A stretch of DNA of 64,000 nt from Chloroflexota bacterium. GTDB lineage: Bacteria > Chloroflexota > Dehalococcoidia > JABGRK01. The notes below the pieces were generated by a model. It searched no databases. It was not told the origin of the DNA and saw only the letters and a list, made by a program, of their open reading frames with translations. The stretch covers positions 147,578 through 211,577 of the forward strand of contig JABGRK010000011.1 in NCBI GenBank assembly GCA_018648325.1. The letters run 5' to 3'. The number at the start of each line of letters is the position of its first letter. The first letter of the stretch is position 1. Below are positions 17,652 through 27,666 of this stretch, in pieces. Made by a program: the position numbers and the translations under genes.

Positions 17652-18668
17652 ATGGCCAATATTGCCGTTTTGGGCAATACAACCTGGGGTACTACACTGG
17701 CGCTGCTGGCTCTGCGTGCCGGAGCAAATGTACGTATCTGGACCCGCAGTGATGATGAAGCCCGGCGGCTCAATGCAGCCAGAGCTGATCAACGCTCATT
17801 GCCGAGCATAACTCTACCGGATGAATTAACCTACTTCGGTTCGATAAAAGAGACACTTAACGGGGCATCCATGCTGATAGTGGCGGTGCCCTCGCAAACC
17901 GTTCGTGAAAACATGGCGCTGGCCGCCGATCACGTAGGGAGTTCAATGCTCATTATGAGCGCCTCCAAAGGCCTTGAGCAGGGCAGCGGCAAACGCATAT
18001 CAGAGGTTATCGCCGACACTGTAAATCCGAGATACCATAAAAACATTTGCTCACTATCCGGCCCTAACCTGTCGGGCGAGATAGTGCAGAACATGCCAGC
18101 CACCACAGTTGTTGCTGCTGCTGATATAGAAGTAGCAACAAGAGCGCAGCAAATAATGTCATCCAAGCTGTTCCGAGTGTATATCAGTGAGGACATAACT
18201 GGAGTTGAGCTGGGTGGTGCGCTCAAGAACATAATTGCCCTGTCAGCCGGTATGAGTGATGGCTTAAACTACGGAGATAATGCAAAATCGGCGCTTATCA
18301 CACGTGGTCTTGCCGAAATATCACGTTTGGGCATAGCTATGGGAGCCAATCCCTTTACCTTTTACGGGCTGGCCGGTCTGGGAGATCTGGTGACCACCTG
18401 TGCCAGCAAACTTAGCCGGAACCATCATGTGGGTGAACATCTGGCAAAAGGCAAGAAGCTCGATGAGATAACTTCATCTATGACGGGCATTGCCGAAGGT
18501 ATCACGGCCTCAGTTGTTGCCAGAGAACTGGCGCATAAACTGAGTGTGGAAATGCCTATAACCGAGCAGGTGTACAGAGTACTGTATAAGGGTGTTTCGG
18601 TTAAACAGGCCATGCAAAGTTTAATGGAACGTGAACTAAGGCATGAGCGGGCTGGACTTGATCGTTAG
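17652..18668 (+). CDS. gpsA: NAD(P)-dependent glycerol-3-phosphate dehydrogenase
   Basis: GpsA reduces dihydroxyacetone phosphate to glycerol-3-phosphate for phospholipids. The 338-residue protein begins with the nucleotide fold IAVLGNTTWGTTLALL, in which GNTTWG replaces the more common GxGxWG spacing. It has the SASKGLEQGSGKRISEV and SGPNLSGEI motifs and the catalytic lysine region GGALKNIIALSAGMSDGLNYGDNAKSALITRGL. The product feeds PlsY, encoded immediately upstream. The stop overlaps the end of the convergent rsmE gene by four bases. Confidence 0.95.
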   Translation: MANIAVLGNTTWGTTLALLALRAGANVRIWTRSDDEARRLNAARADQRSLPSITLPDELTYFGSIKETLNGASMLIVAVPSQTVRENMALAADHVGSSMLIMSASKGLEQGSGKRISEVIADTVNPRYHKNICSLSGPNLSGEIVQNMPATTVVAAADIEVATRAQQIMSSKLFRVYISEDITGVELGGALKNIIALSAGMSDGLNYGDNAKSALITRGLAEISRLGIAMGANPFTFYGLAGLGDLVTTCASKLSRNHHVGEHLAKGKKLDEITSSMTGIAEGITASVVARELAHKLSVEMPITEQVYRVLYKGVSVKQAMQSLMERELRHERAGLDR

Positions 18669-19405
18669 CCGCCAAGGTCTCCCGACTCATAGAGTATAAC
18701 CGATGCAGCCACCAGTCCCGCAGTCTCCGCTCGCAGTATGCGTTTTCCCATGCTAAAAAGCTTTATTCCCGAACTTTGCGCTAAATCGATCTCAGATGGA
18801 GAAAAACCGCCTACCGGCCCAATGAAAACGCTTACAGATTGGTCATGAGCAAAAGGCGTTTTAGTCAGTAGATCACGTATACCGGTTTCGTCTTCATCCT
18901 CCCACGCCAGCAGCGACAAATCCGAATCTGCGTTTGACTGTTTACAGGCGTCTTTAAAACTCAGGGCGCTATGTAGTTCGGGTAAAACTCCTCGCCGTGA
19001 TTGTTCCGCCGCCTCCCTGATGATATCCTGCCAGCGCTCAACCTTACCTTCGTCCCACTTCGCAACGCATCTGTCGCAGATAATGGGAACGATTGAGGTA
19101 ACGCCTATCTCGGTACATTTCTGAAGTACGTACTCAAATCTGGTTTTCTTAAGTATCGCCTGGTACAGAGTTATACGGGTACGAGGTTCGCTATTTGTGA
19201 CGGTCTTACTGGTGATTGTGCCCTCAACGCTGTCTTTTGAGATGGAGGTGATAGTGGTATAAAACTCGCTGCCGCTGTTATCCAGAACAACAATTTTATC
19301 GTCTACTTTGAGCCTGAGCACATTGCGTATCTGATGAACAAGCCCACCATTAATAGTGACTTGCTGTCCCTCGATGCATTCCTTGACAATAAAAAAGCGG
19401 TTCAT
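18665..19405 (-). CDS. rsmE: 16S rRNA (uracil1498-N3)-methyltransferase
   Basis: RsmE is a SPOUT-class S-adenosylmethionine methyltransferase that acts on 16S rRNA. Over 246 residues it shows an N-terminal PUA-like domain (QIRNVLRLKVDDKIVVLD), the KKTRFEYVLQKCTEIGVTSI motif, and the C-terminal knot FIGPVGGFSPSEIDLA followed by GKRILRAETAGLVAASVILY. It follows dnaJ by 19 bases on the minus strand, a common arrangement, so it is probably the last gene of the heat-shock operon. Confidence 0.95.
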   Translation of the reverse strand: MNRFFIVKECIEGQQVTINGGLVHQIRNVLRLKVDDKIVVLDNSGSEFYTTITSISKDSVEGTITSKTVTNSEPRTRITLYQAILKKTRFEYVLQKCTEIGVTSIVPIICDRCVAKWDEGKVERWQDIIREAAEQSRRGVLPELHSALSFKDACKQSNADSDLSLLAWEDEDETGIRDLLTKTPFAHDQSVSVFIGPVGGFSPSEIDLAQSSGIKLFSMGKRILRAETAGLVAASVILYESGDLGG

Positions 19406-19424
19406 GAGAGTGGAGTAAATCTCC

Positions 19425-20546
19425 TTACTTGAAGATGTCGCTTATCCTGTCAAAAAAGCCCTTTTTCTCCTTGGGCAGTACCGCCTGCCCCATCGTCTTG
19501 GCCAGATCCTGGAGCAGTTTTTCTTGCTTTTCATCCAGTGTTTGCGGAGTAACAACGTGTACCTTTACCAGAAGGTCACCTTGTCCAGAGCGGCTTAAGT
19601 GTGAAACACCCTTGCCCTTGAATCGGAAGATATGCCCAGTTTGAGTGCCTTTGGGTATTTTAAGTTTGGTATTGCCGTTTAAGGTTGGAACCTCAATCTC
19701 ATCGCCCAGTACCGCCTGCGTAAAATTGATTGGTTGATTATAGTGAATATCATCACCCTCACGGCTAAACTTGTCATGTTTTTTCACCGAAAGATGAACG
19801 TATAAATTGCCCGCAGGTCCTCCGTGAACCCCTGCGCCGCCTTCACCGCTAAACCTTATCTGCGAGCCGTCATCAACGCCGGCCGGAATATTAACCTTTA
19901 TTTTGCGCTGTTTATCCTCGCGGCCGGAACCGTTGCAGTGCTTGCATGGTTTAGAAATAATGGTTCCCTCGCCTTTGCATTGGTTGCAGGTGGCAACGTT
20001 TACAAAATTGCCGAATACACTGGTTTGCGAGCGACGTACCTGACCCGAACCGTTGCATGTGGGACACGTCTCTGACTTGCTGCCGGGCTCTGATTTTGAG
20101 CCGTGGCAGACTGCGCATACTTCAGAACGTGCAATTTTAAGCTCTTTTTCGCTGCCGAACGCAGCTTCATCAAAGGTTATTCCAAAGTTATAACGCAGAT
20201 CTGAACCTCTGCGTGGGGTGTTTTGCGATGTGGACCTTGACCCGCCAAAGAATGTTTCAAAGATGTCTCCCAGTCCCCCGAATCCGAATCCCTCGAATCC
20301 GCCGCTACCGCCAAAGCCACCCTGAACACCTGCATGCCCGAACCTGTCGAAGGTATCACGCTTGCCCTCGTCGCTCAAGACCTCGTAGGCTTCACTTGCC
20401 TCTTTAAACTTGTCCTCGGCACCGGCGTCCTTGTTGCGGTCGGGGTGGTACTTCATTGCCAGCTTGCGGTATGCTTTTTTTAGATCATCCGCTGTAGCTG
20501 ATCTGGGTACCCCCAGAACGTCATAATAATCTCTTTTTTCCGCCAT
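19425..20546 (-). CDS. dnaJ: chaperone DnaJ
   Basis: This Hsp40 co-chaperone stimulates DnaK ATPase and delivers substrates. The 373 residues carry a J domain with HPD (KYHPDRNKD), a Gly/Phe-rich linker ([15 protein letters not shown]) and four zinc-binding CxxCxGxG-type repeats ([32 protein letters not shown]). The first repeat is slightly altered (CHGSK). C-terminal substrate domains follow. It lies three bases after the DUF3795 gene in the operon that starts at the CIRCE element. Confidence 0.97.
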   Translation of the reverse strand: MAEKRDYYDVLGVPRSATADDLKKAYRKLAMKYHPDRNKDAGAEDKFKEASEAYEVLSDEGKRDTFDRFGHAGVQGGFGGSGGFEGFGFGGLGDIFETFFGGSRSTSQNTPRRGSDLRYNFGITFDEAAFGSEKELKIARSEVCAVCHGSKSEPGSKSETCPTCNGSGQVRRSQTSVFGNFVNVATCNQCKGEGTIISKPCKHCNGSGREDKQRKIKVNIPAGVDDGSQIRFSGEGGAGVHGGPAGNLYVHLSVKKHDKFSREGDDIHYNQPINFTQAVLGDEIEVPTLNGNTKLKIPKGTQTGHIFRFKGKGVSHLSRSGQGDLLVKVHVVTPQTLDEKQEKLLQDLAKTMGQAVLPKEKKGFFDRISDIFK

Positions 20547-20549
20547 AAA

Positions 20550-20873
20550 TTACCCGTTTTCTACCTTTTCATTCCATATCTTGATAAACTCATCTTGTCC
20601 GACTTGTTTCAGTAATTGCTGATTTTCAATAAAATCCTGACCGTATCTGGTCCAGCGCTTGGCAAATGTTTTGTAGTCTTTGCAGGGATACTGCTCGCAA
20701 GCCCAGCAGTGCTCTATTCCCTTATCTATGCAACACAAATGATACTTGCATTTGTCGCATCTGCCCGCCGTTGATGCACCCGGGCAGGCATTCCGTTCCT
20801 GCGTGTATCTGGGGCACCCGCCGCAAAACACTGCGCATGATGGTACAATTCCCTGGTAATGTTTCATATACAT
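20550..20873 (-). CDS. DUF3795-type cysteine-rich protein
   Basis: This 107-residue protein has at least ten cysteines, including CAVFCGGCPRYT, CDKCKYHLCC and HCWACEQYPC, the pattern of DUF3795 zinc-binding proteins common in anaerobes. The C-terminal half (FAKRWTRYGQDFIENQQLL) also fits the family. The function is unknown. It sits between dnaK and dnaJ, three bases before dnaJ, so it should be expressed with the chaperones. That placement suggests, but does not show, a role in thiol or metal stress. Confidence 0.8.
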   Translation of the reverse strand: MYMKHYQGIVPSCAVFCGGCPRYTQERNACPGASTAGRCDKCKYHLCCIDKGIEHCWACEQYPCKDYKTFAKRWTRYGQDFIENQQLLKQVGQDEFIKIWNEKVENG

Positions 20874-20910
20874 ATTATAAATTGACTCAAGCCTGAATCA
20901 CAAGCGAGAA

Positions 20911-20934
20911 GGGCAGAGGATATACCGTCTGCCC
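20911..20934 (-). terminator. hairpin after dnaK, weak or partial terminator
   Basis: The inverted repeat GGGCAGA (20911-20917) and TCTGCCC (20928-20934) has a 10-base loop in the 87-base gap between dnaK and the DUF3795 gene. No clear T-run follows on the minus strand. It may attenuate transcription into dnaJ or act as an RNA processing site. Confidence 0.4.
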
Positions 20935-20960
20935 CTGTCCTTTAAAAACGCATACTAAAA

Positions 20961-22862
20961 CTATACTTCTCTAAACTCACCTTCAACGGTGCCTTCGTCC
21001 TTGGGTTCTTCACCGGCTGGTGCTTCTTCGCCCTCCGGTGGCGGGGCTGCTCCCTGACCATCCTGCCCGTATACTGCAGAGCCTATTTTCTGGATAGCCT
21101 CGTTCAGCTCCAGTGTAGTACTCTTCATCAGTTCCAAATCTGAACTTTCCAGCGCCGAGCGCACTGCGGCAATCTTGCCCTCTATTTCTGTTTTGACGTC
21201 CTCAGGCACCTTGTCTGCGTGCTCCTTGAGCATCTTTTCTGCCTGATAAGCCGTGGTGTCGGCGGTGTTTTTAACTTCGATTTCCTCTTTTTTCTTGGCA
21301 TCCTCATCGGCATGCAGCTCAGCATCCTGCTGCATTTTCTCAACTTCTTCTTTAGAGAGGCCGCTGGATGCGGTTATAGTTATCTTCTGCTCCTTGCCGG
21401 TGCCCTTGTCCTTGGCGCTCACGCTTAAAATACCATTGGCATCTATATCAAACGTGACCTCGATCTGAGGCAGACCGCGCGGTGCAGGTGCTATGCCGTC
21501 AAGATGAAAACGCCCCAATGACCTGTTGTCATTGGCCATACTGCGCTCACCCTGTAATACGTTGATTTCAACGCTGGGCTGATTGTCCGCCGCCGTACTA
21601 AACACCTGTGATTTGCTGGTGGGAATGGTGGTGTTGCGGGCAATAAGCGGTGTTGATACACCTCCCAGAGTTTCGATCCCAAGTGTCAGCGGTGATACAT
21701 CCAGAAGCAGAACATCCCTGACGTCTCCTTTGAGTACACCCGCCTGAATGGCAGCACCTATGGCAACCACCTCATCCGGGTTCACACCCTTGTGCGGCTC
21801 TTTACCGAAAAAGCTCTTAACTTTCTCCTGAACAAGTGGCATTCTGGTCATTCCGCCAACCAGTATTACTTCGTTTATCTTGGATGAATCGATCCCCGCG
21901 TCATCAAGGGCCTTTTTGCAGGGAACTATGGTTCGCTCCACCATCTCGCCGGTAAGTTGCTCCAGCTTGGCACGCGACAGTGTGATATTGAGATGTTTGG
22001 GTCCGCTGGCGTCAGCCGTAACAAAGGGCAGGTTTATCTCAGACTGCATTACCGATGACAGCTCGCATTTTGCCTTTTCCGCCGCCTCGCGCAGCCTCTG
22101 AAGGGCCATACGGTCCTGCTTAAGGTCAATACCCTGATCCTTTTTGAACTCCTCGCTCAGCCAATCAAGTATGATCTGATCAAAATCATCGCCGCCAAGG
22201 TGAGTATCGCCGTTGGTGGACTTGACGTGGAAGGTTCCCTCACCGATCTCCAGTATTGAAATATCAAAGGTTCCGCCACCAAGGTCATATACGGCAATGG
22301 TCTCATCGCCCTTTTTCTCAAGGCCGTAGGCCAGTGCCGCTGCCGTCGGCTCGTTGATGATACGCAGAACCTCAAGCCCTGCTATCTTGCCGGCGTCTTT
22401 GGTTGCCTGGCGCTGTGAGTCATTGAAATATGCCGGTACGGTAATAACCGCCTCGGTTACAGGCTCACCGAGGTATGCCTCGGCATCAGCTTTAAACTTC
22501 TGTAGCAGCATGGCGGCAATTTCCGGGGGACTGTAGTCCTTATCTCCCATGGTAACTTTCACATCGCCATTATCTGCTGCTAAAAGCTTAAACGGAACCA
22601 GCTTGGTATCGCGCTTTACAGCCGCATCATCAAACCTGCGTCCGATGAATCGCTTGGTGCTAAATATCGTATTTTCGGGATTTGTGGCGGCCTGACGCTT
22701 TGCTATCTGACCGATCACACGCTCTCCCGTTTTGGTTACTGCAACCACAGATGGTGTAACCCTGCCACCCTCCGAATTGGGGATAACAGCCGGATCTCCA
22801 CCTTCCATTACTGCCACGCAGCTATTGGTGGTTCCCAGATCAATTCCTATTACTTTACCCAT
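20961..22862 (-). CDS. dnaK: chaperone DnaK (Hsp70)
   Basis: This 633-residue Hsp70 is complete. Its ATPase domain begins [18 protein letters not shown] and contains [18 protein letters not shown] and [16 protein letters not shown]. The substrate domain includes [17 protein letters not shown], and the C-terminal lid ends in an acidic tail ([24 protein letters not shown]). AAGGAGG precedes ATG. It is 37 bases downstream of grpE in the CIRCE-controlled operon. Confidence 0.98.
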   Translation of the reverse strand: MGKVIGIDLGTTNSCVAVMEGGDPAVIPNSEGGRVTPSVVAVTKTGERVIGQIAKRQAATNPENTIFSTKRFIGRRFDDAAVKRDTKLVPFKLLAADNGDVKVTMGDKDYSPPEIAAMLLQKFKADAEAYLGEPVTEAVITVPAYFNDSQRQATKDAGKIAGLEVLRIINEPTAAALAYGLEKKGDETIAVYDLGGGTFDISILEIGEGTFHVKSTNGDTHLGGDDFDQIILDWLSEEFKKDQGIDLKQDRMALQRLREAAEKAKCELSSVMQSEINLPFVTADASGPKHLNITLSRAKLEQLTGEMVERTIVPCKKALDDAGIDSSKINEVILVGGMTRMPLVQEKVKSFFGKEPHKGVNPDEVVAIGAAIQAGVLKGDVRDVLLLDVSPLTLGIETLGGVSTPLIARNTTIPTSKSQVFSTAADNQPSVEINVLQGERSMANDNRSLGRFHLDGIAPAPRGLPQIEVTFDIDANGILSVSAKDKGTGKEQKITITASSGLSKEEVEKMQQDAELHADEDAKKKEEIEVKNTADTTAYQAEKMLKEHADKVPEDVKTEIEGKIAAVRSALESSDLELMKSTTLELNEAIQKIGSAVYGQDGQGAAPPPEGEEAPAGEEPKDEGTVEGEFREV

Positions 22863-22899
22863 ATTAGTCCTCCTTTTTTACGTAAGAGAGAATTAGTAC

Positions 22900-23442
22900 C
22901 TAATCCTCTTGCTCTTTACTATTTTCTTCGCTATCACCTTTGCCCACTGCGACCATTGGAGGTCTCAGCAAGCGGTCGTTAATCTTATATCCTGTTCGAA
23001 ATTCCTGCACAACCTGTCCCTCTTCACCTTCGATGTGGCACACTGCCTCATGCAAATTGGGATCAAACAATTGTCCCATCGCTTCCATTTTGCACAATCC
23101 CAGTGATTCCAGATAAGTGAGCATTTTTCGCTCAATCAGCCTTATTCCCTCTACCCAGCCAGCATCCCGCTGATCGGCAGGTATTGACTCTATCGCCCGT
23201 TCAAAATCGTCAATTACCGGCAACAGATTAAGAACGATCACAGACTTGATGCTCTCGGATAGATCACGTTTATCCTGTTCGCTGCGCTTTTTGAAATTGA
23301 TCAGATCGGCCTCGGTACGCTGCCAGTTGGCCATGTACTTATCTGCCTTTTCCTTTTCTTCCTCAAGCGCCTTTTCTATATCAGATGATTTGCTCTTTTT
23401 TTCTTTTGCCTCGTCCGATTCCTGTTTCTTCTTAGAGTGCAA
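22900..23442 (-). CDS. grpE: nucleotide exchange factor GrpE
   Basis: GrpE releases ADP from DnaK. The core is recognisable as a charged coiled-coil N-terminus (EKALEEEKEKADKYMANWQRTEADLINFKKR) and a C-terminal beta domain (LFDPNLHEAVCHIEGEEG, GYKINDRLLRPPMVAV). I chose TTG at 23442 because GGGAGGT lies just upstream, inside the last codons of hrcA, and the start falls four bases after the hrcA stop. A longer version from ATG 23469 (189 residues) lacks a ribosome site and overlaps hrcA. Confidence 0.93.
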   Translation of the reverse strand: MHSKKKQESDEAKEKKSKSSDIEKALEEEKEKADKYMANWQRTEADLINFKKRSEQDKRDLSESIKSVIVLNLLPVIDDFERAIESIPADQRDAGWVEGIRLIERKMLTYLESLGLCKMEAMGQLFDPNLHEAVCHIEGEEGQVVQEFRTGYKINDRLLRPPMVAVGKGDSEENSKEQED

Positions 23443-23446
23443 TTGC

Positions 23447-24478
23447 TTACCTCCCGCGTGGTTGACCATAAAGGTCGTTTAAAAACTCATTCATTATGGT
23501 GGATAGACAACGAACTGCAGAGATAGTTCGCTCGTACCGCATTCTGGTAGGTCCCAGTACACCCAGCGCGCCGCTCATATGTCCCGGTATGCCGTATTTG
23601 CTGGCTATCACACTGCAATCCTGCATGGCGTTCTCTTTGTTGTCCTTGCCTACCACTATACCAATGCCGTCGTCAATGAGCGCCTGTATCAGTACGGCAG
23701 AAAGGAAACTCTTGGCTTCGATGATTTCAACAATATCCCTTAGCTTTTGTGGCAGTACAAATTCCGGCTGACCGAAAAAGTGCCTTATGCCATCAATGTA
23801 CATTTCCGAGTAATCCAGGTGGTTTTCCTCCTGCATACGCTCAATCACAACCGTTGCAATTTGCTTTTCAACGTCTGTTAGGGGAATGGCAATCTTTTCA
23901 ATTTCCTGGGTTGTCAGACCTGTGTAGGCGGCACTTAGTTTACTTGCTATGTCACTTAAAGTTGCTTGAGTCGCTTCATCGGTCAGGTATATCATCTGCT
24001 GCTTTATTTTAGCTTCCTCAATAACCAGAATCAGCAGTGCAATAGTCTCATGCACGGAAATAAGCTCAAGATGCTTGAACTTTGATCGAATCGGCTTTGG
24101 CAGAGCGACAACCGCTACGTTTTGCACCGTACGCGACAACACGGATGCCGCCAGCTTTCCCCATTCATCGATGTCTTTTTTAGCCTGATGAAACTGGTGT
24201 CTTATAAGATGTTGCTCGGCCAGGGGCAATTCGGCACTGCCGGCCAAAGACTGAATATAGTATAGATATCCTTTATCGGATGGCACTCGTCCCGCGGAGT
24301 GGTGCGGCTGCATTATGTAGCCCTGTTCCTCAAGGCTTACCATCTCATTACGTATGGTTGCCGAGCTTATCTTTTCGGGATATTGATGTGCAATGCTGTC
24401 AGACGCAATGGGATTAGCGGAGGTTATGTGCTCCTTGATTATGATCCTTAAAATTACGTCTTGTCTTTGTGTAAGCAT
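23447..24478 (-). CDS. hrcA: heat-inducible transcription repressor HrcA
   Basis: HrcA binds CIRCE operators and represses class I heat-shock genes. The 343-residue protein has an N-terminal winged helix (LRIIIKEHITSANPIASDSI, SSATIRNEMVSLEEQGYIMQPHHSAGRVPSDKGYLYYI) and a C-terminal domain ending in the characteristic GVLGPTRMRYERTISAVRCLS. It is the first gene of its own operon, and a perfect CIRCE element lies just upstream, so it is autoregulated. Confidence 0.97.
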   Translation of the reverse strand: MLTQRQDVILRIIIKEHITSANPIASDSIAHQYPEKISSATIRNEMVSLEEQGYIMQPHHSAGRVPSDKGYLYYIQSLAGSAELPLAEQHLIRHQFHQAKKDIDEWGKLAASVLSRTVQNVAVVALPKPIRSKFKHLELISVHETIALLILVIEEAKIKQQMIYLTDEATQATLSDIASKLSAAYTGLTTQEIEKIAIPLTDVEKQIATVVIERMQEENHLDYSEMYIDGIRHFFGQPEFVLPQKLRDIVEIIEAKSFLSAVLIQALIDDGIGIVVGKDNKENAMQDCSVIASKYGIPGHMSGALGVLGPTRMRYERTISAVRCLSTIMNEFLNDLYGQPRGR

Positions 24479-24499
24479 TACATTTGCCCTTACGTTTAA

Positions 24500-24526
24500 T
24501 TAGCACTCTAGGGCTTTGAGTGCTAA
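24500..24526. promoter_or_regulatory. CIRCE operator, perfect 9-9-9
   Basis: TTAGCACTC (24500-24508), a nine-base spacer and GAGTGCTAA (24518-24526) match the CIRCE consensus exactly. The operator lies between the predicted hrcA promoter and the hrcA start, about 22 bases before the start codon, so it should act on the hrcA-grpE-dnaK-DUF3795-dnaJ transcript. Confidence 0.96.
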
Positions 24527-24538
24527 TTCGTACGTATA

Positions 24539-24568
24539 AATCTATCATCCAAGGCTACTTTTTGTCAA
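24539..24568 (-). promoter_or_regulatory. heat-shock operon promoter
   Basis: On the minus strand TTGACA (24563-24568) is followed after 18 bases by TAGATT (24539-24544, 4 of 6). The CIRCE element starts about 12 bases downstream, covering the expected transcription start. Confidence 0.6.
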
Positions 24569-24625
24569 GAGGTTGACCAGCAAAAAAGCTTTGCGCTATA
24601 CTTCAACCACGAGTGCAAGCAAGAG

Positions 24626-25615
24626 GTGGATTTGTTAAAATATGCCCGCGTAACCGGTTGGGGCAAATATTTACCGGATAAAGTTGTTACCAACCAAGAA
24701 CTGGAAAAAAAAGTCAACACATCCGATACGTGGATACAGACGCGCACCGGCATAAAGGAAAGGCGCCTGGCTGCGGATGATGAAGTCGCTTCTGATATGG
24801 CGATAAAAGCTGCTAAAGATGCTCTCGCAGTGGCAGGGGTCAAGCCGGAGCAGTTAGACCTGGTGATTGTTGCAACCGTTACCCCAGAGATGATATTCCC
24901 ATCATGCGCATCACTGGTGCAACATGCCATCGGTGCAAAAAACGCCGCCGCTTTTGATCTTAATGCCGCCTGCAACGGATTTGTTTCTGCCGTCTCTACT
25001 GCCAGCCAGTACATTGGCACGGGAACGTACAAGAAAATCTTGGTGGTGGGCAGTGAGGTTTACTCCCGTATTTTGGACTGGACCGACAGGGGAACCTGCG
25101 TACTCTTTGGTGATGGTGCCGGCGCGGTTGTGCTTGAAACTGGCGATGGTCCTGCCGGTTTCTTGAGCTTTAACATGGGCAGCGATGGTTCCAAACCTGA
25201 CATACTGTACTTGCTTGGAATTTGTGGCGCGCCTGCTAACAAGGTAGATGATAATCATTACATTTCAATGAATGGATCTGAGGTATACAAGGTCGCTGTC
25301 CGGTCTATGACCAAGTCATGTAAGAAAGCACTAGCTGATGCAGGACTGACAATTAACGATGTTAACCTGCTTGTTCCTCATCAGGCAAACAAACGCATAA
25401 TACAGGCAGTGGGGAAAAAGCTTGGACTCAACGAGGACAAGGTGTTTTTAAACGTTCAGAAGTACGGCAACACATCCGCTGCCTCAATCCCAATAGCACT
25501 TTGCGAGGCAGTAGAGCAGGGATTAATTAAGGATAACGACAATATTGTTTTTGTGGCATTCGGTGCCGGTTTAAGCTGGGGCGCATCCGTGTTAAAATGG
25601 GGCACCGGGCGATAA
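24626..25615 (+). CDS. fabH: 3-oxoacyl-ACP synthase III
   Basis: FabH condenses acetyl-CoA (or a branched starter) with malonyl-ACP to begin fatty-acid synthesis. The 329 residues contain the catalytic cysteine in DLNAACNGFVSA, the histidine in VPHQANKRI and the asparagine in YGNTSAASIP. It also has WIQTRTGIKERRLA near the start. The longest frame starts at GTG 24626, but TTG 24632, with GAGGTG just before it, has better ribosome-site spacing. It is divergent from hrcA and followed 32 bases later by a metallo-hydrolase gene. No other fatty-acid genes are nearby. Confidence 0.93.
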   Translation: MDLLKYARVTGWGKYLPDKVVTNQELEKKVNTSDTWIQTRTGIKERRLAADDEVASDMAIKAAKDALAVAGVKPEQLDLVIVATVTPEMIFPSCASLVQHAIGAKNAAAFDLNAACNGFVSAVSTASQYIGTGTYKKILVVGSEVYSRILDWTDRGTCVLFGDGAGAVVLETGDGPAGFLSFNMGSDGSKPDILYLLGICGAPANKVDDNHYISMNGSEVYKVAVRSMTKSCKKALADAGLTINDVNLLVPHQANKRIIQAVGKKLGLNEDKVFLNVQKYGNTSAASIPIALCEAVEQGLIKDNDNIVFVAFGAGLSWGASVLKWGTGR

Positions 25616-25647
25616 CAATTATCAGTAAGCTTTGAAAGGCAATTAAG

Positions 25648-26286
25648 ATGGATATAACTTGGCTGGGACATTCCTGTTTCGTAATAAAGGGAAAGCAGGC
25701 AACTGTTGTTACCGATCCCTATCATAAATTCGGTGGTTATAAAATGGGACTGGTGTCTGCCGACATCATTACCATAAGCCACCAGCATGATCACCATAAT
25801 AATGCTGCAGGGGTGCATGGAACGCACAAAGACGTAACCGGACCGGGAGAGTACGAGATCAAGGGAATATTCGTTACCGGAATCGGGACTTACCATGATA
25901 ACGTAAACGGCGAAAAGCTGGGTAAAAATACTATCTATCTTATTGAAATCGATGGCATACGTGTGTGTCATCTGGGTGATTTGGGGCACAAGCTTACCTC
26001 GCGTCAGACAGAGGAACTCAGTGAAGTTGATGTACTAATGGTCCCGGTGGGTGGACTGACAACCGTAAACGCGCCCGCAGCCGCAGAGGTAATCAACATG
26101 CTGGACCCTGAAATTGTCATCCCCATGCACTACAAAACAGACGCGGTAGAAGACGAACTGGAACCTCTGGAGAAATTCCTCAAAGAGATGGGTCATAAAG
26201 AGGCGGTTGCTCAACCCAAACTAAACATCACCAAATCAACGCTTAAGCGTGACACTCAACTTGTTGTGCTGGATTACAAAGCCTAG
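25648..26286 (+). CDS. metallo-beta-lactamase fold hydrolase, uncharacterised
   Basis: This 212-residue protein starts with DITWLGHSCFVIKG and has the zinc motif ISHQHDHHNN (HxHDH), a GPGEYEIKGIFVTGI strand, HLGDLGHKL and PMHYKTD. This is the lineage of small UPF0173-like hydrolases, many annotated as Zn-dependent hydrolases of the lactamase superfamily. The substrate is unknown. It overlaps the convergent rho gene by four bases at the 3' ends. Confidence 0.8.
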   Translation: MDITWLGHSCFVIKGKQATVVTDPYHKFGGYKMGLVSADIITISHQHDHHNNAAGVHGTHKDVTGPGEYEIKGIFVTGIGTYHDNVNGEKLGKNTIYLIEIDGIRVCHLGDLGHKLTSRQTEELSEVDVLMVPVGGLTTVNAPAAAEVINMLDPEIVIPMHYKTDAVEDELEPLEKFLKEMGHKEAVAQPKLNITKSTLKRDTQLVVLDYKA

Positions 26287-27560
26287 CTTGCTTCTTTACT
26301 GAGGGTGTTCAGGAACTCTTCATTGGTCTTTGTCTTGGCAAGTCTTTCAAGAAGACGCTCCGTAGCTTCGGCTGTTCCGTTGGCATTTGAACTCAGAAGT
26401 GACATCATTTTTCGCAAGAGCCACACCTGTTTTAATGTTTTTTCGCTGAGCAGCAATTCCTCTCTTCTGGTGCTTGAGCGCGATATATCGATGGATGGGA
26501 AAACACGTTTATCCGATAGCTTGCGATCAAGATGGACCTCCATGTTGCCGGTACCCTTAAACTCCTCATAGATAACATCATCCATGCGGCTACCGGTATC
26601 TACCAGACAGGTGGCAAGTATTGTCAGAGAGCCACTCTCATCGGTGTTTCTGGCCGAACCAAAGAAGCGTTTTGGCGGGTAAAGGGCCACCGGATCGATA
26701 CCACCTGAGAGCGTTCGTCCGCTGGATGGAGTAGCCAGATTATAGGCACGGGTGAGGCGGGTTATACTGTCCAATAGTATTACCACGTCCTGTCCTGTTT
26801 CAACCCGACGCTTGGCGCTTTCTATGGCTATTTCAGCAACTCTGGTGTGATTCTCAACCGGCTCGTCGAAAGTGGAACTAACAACTTCTGCGTCCACAGA
26901 TCGCTTCCAGTCCGTTACCTCCTCAGGTCTCTCACCGATGAGGCATACCATAAGGTGGATATTTTCATAGTTTTCCATAATGCCATGGGCAATACTTTTT
27001 AACAAAAAGGTTTTACCTGCTTTTGGCGGAGAGAGAATAAGTCCTCTTTGTCCTCGTCCGATGGGTGCCACCATATTGATAACCCGCTGTGAAAGTTCCT
27101 TTGGGCTGGTAATCAGATCGATAATCTCATCAGGAAAAGTCGGTGTGAAATTATCAAAATGTGGCCTTAGTTTAGCTACATCGGGGTTTATTCCGTTAAC
27201 TGCCTCTACGCGCAGTAGACCGTAGTACTTCTCATTGTCTTTGGGATATCTGGCCTGTCCCGATACAAAATCGCCGGTGCGTAGTGAGAAACGGCGGATC
27301 TGGGACTGGGATATGTATACATCGCTGGCACCCGGCATTAACCCGTCTCTTCTAAGGAAACCGAAGCCGTCGTCAACAAGGTCCAAAGTGCCGCCCAAAA
27401 ATAGCTGTCCCTGTTGCTCTGCCTGATATTGCATTAGATTGGTAACCAGCTCCGCCTTTTTCATTGTGCCGTAATTAGCAATTTTCATGCCTTTGGCTAT
27501 TTCGGCAAGTTCTTCCAGCGGTTTTTCGTTGAGTTCAGTCATGCTTACTGCATTGGTCAT
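26283..27560 (-). CDS. rho: transcription termination factor Rho
   Basis: Rho is the hexameric RNA helicase that ends transcription. The 425 residues show an N-terminal Rho_N helix bundle ([25 protein letters not shown]), a cold-shock-like RNA-binding domain (GFGFLRRDG), Walker [16 protein letters not shown], Walker [17 protein letters not shown], the Q-loop [11 protein letters not shown] and the R-loop [26 protein letters not shown] precedes ATG. It is 106 bases after the transaldolase gene in the pyrG-fsa-rho series. No long insert is seen in the N-terminus. Confidence 0.97.
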   Translation of the reverse strand: MTNAVSMTELNEKPLEELAEIAKGMKIANYGTMKKAELVTNLMQYQAEQQGQLFLGGTLDLVDDGFGFLRRDGLMPGASDVYISQSQIRRFSLRTGDFVSGQARYPKDNEKYYGLLRVEAVNGINPDVAKLRPHFDNFTPTFPDEIIDLITSPKELSQRVINMVAPIGRGQRGLILSPPKAGKTFLLKSIAHGIMENYENIHLMVCLIGERPEEVTDWKRSVDAEVVSSTFDEPVENHTRVAEIAIESAKRRVETGQDVVILLDSITRLTRAYNLATPSSGRTLSGGIDPVALYPPKRFFGSARNTDESGSLTILATCLVDTGSRMDDVIYEEFKGTGNMEVHLDRKLSDKRVFPSIDISRSSTRREELLLSEKTLKQVWLLRKMMSLLSSNANGTAEATERLLERLAKTKTNEEFLNTLSKEAS

Positions 27561-27666
27561 TATTATGATCCTCCGTAACGGGAAATAATTAGTAAAATAG
27601 GGATATTAAGTATTTTCCCTAATAATCGATGGGGCTATTTACAGACTTTACCAAACGCCAGGCAAC

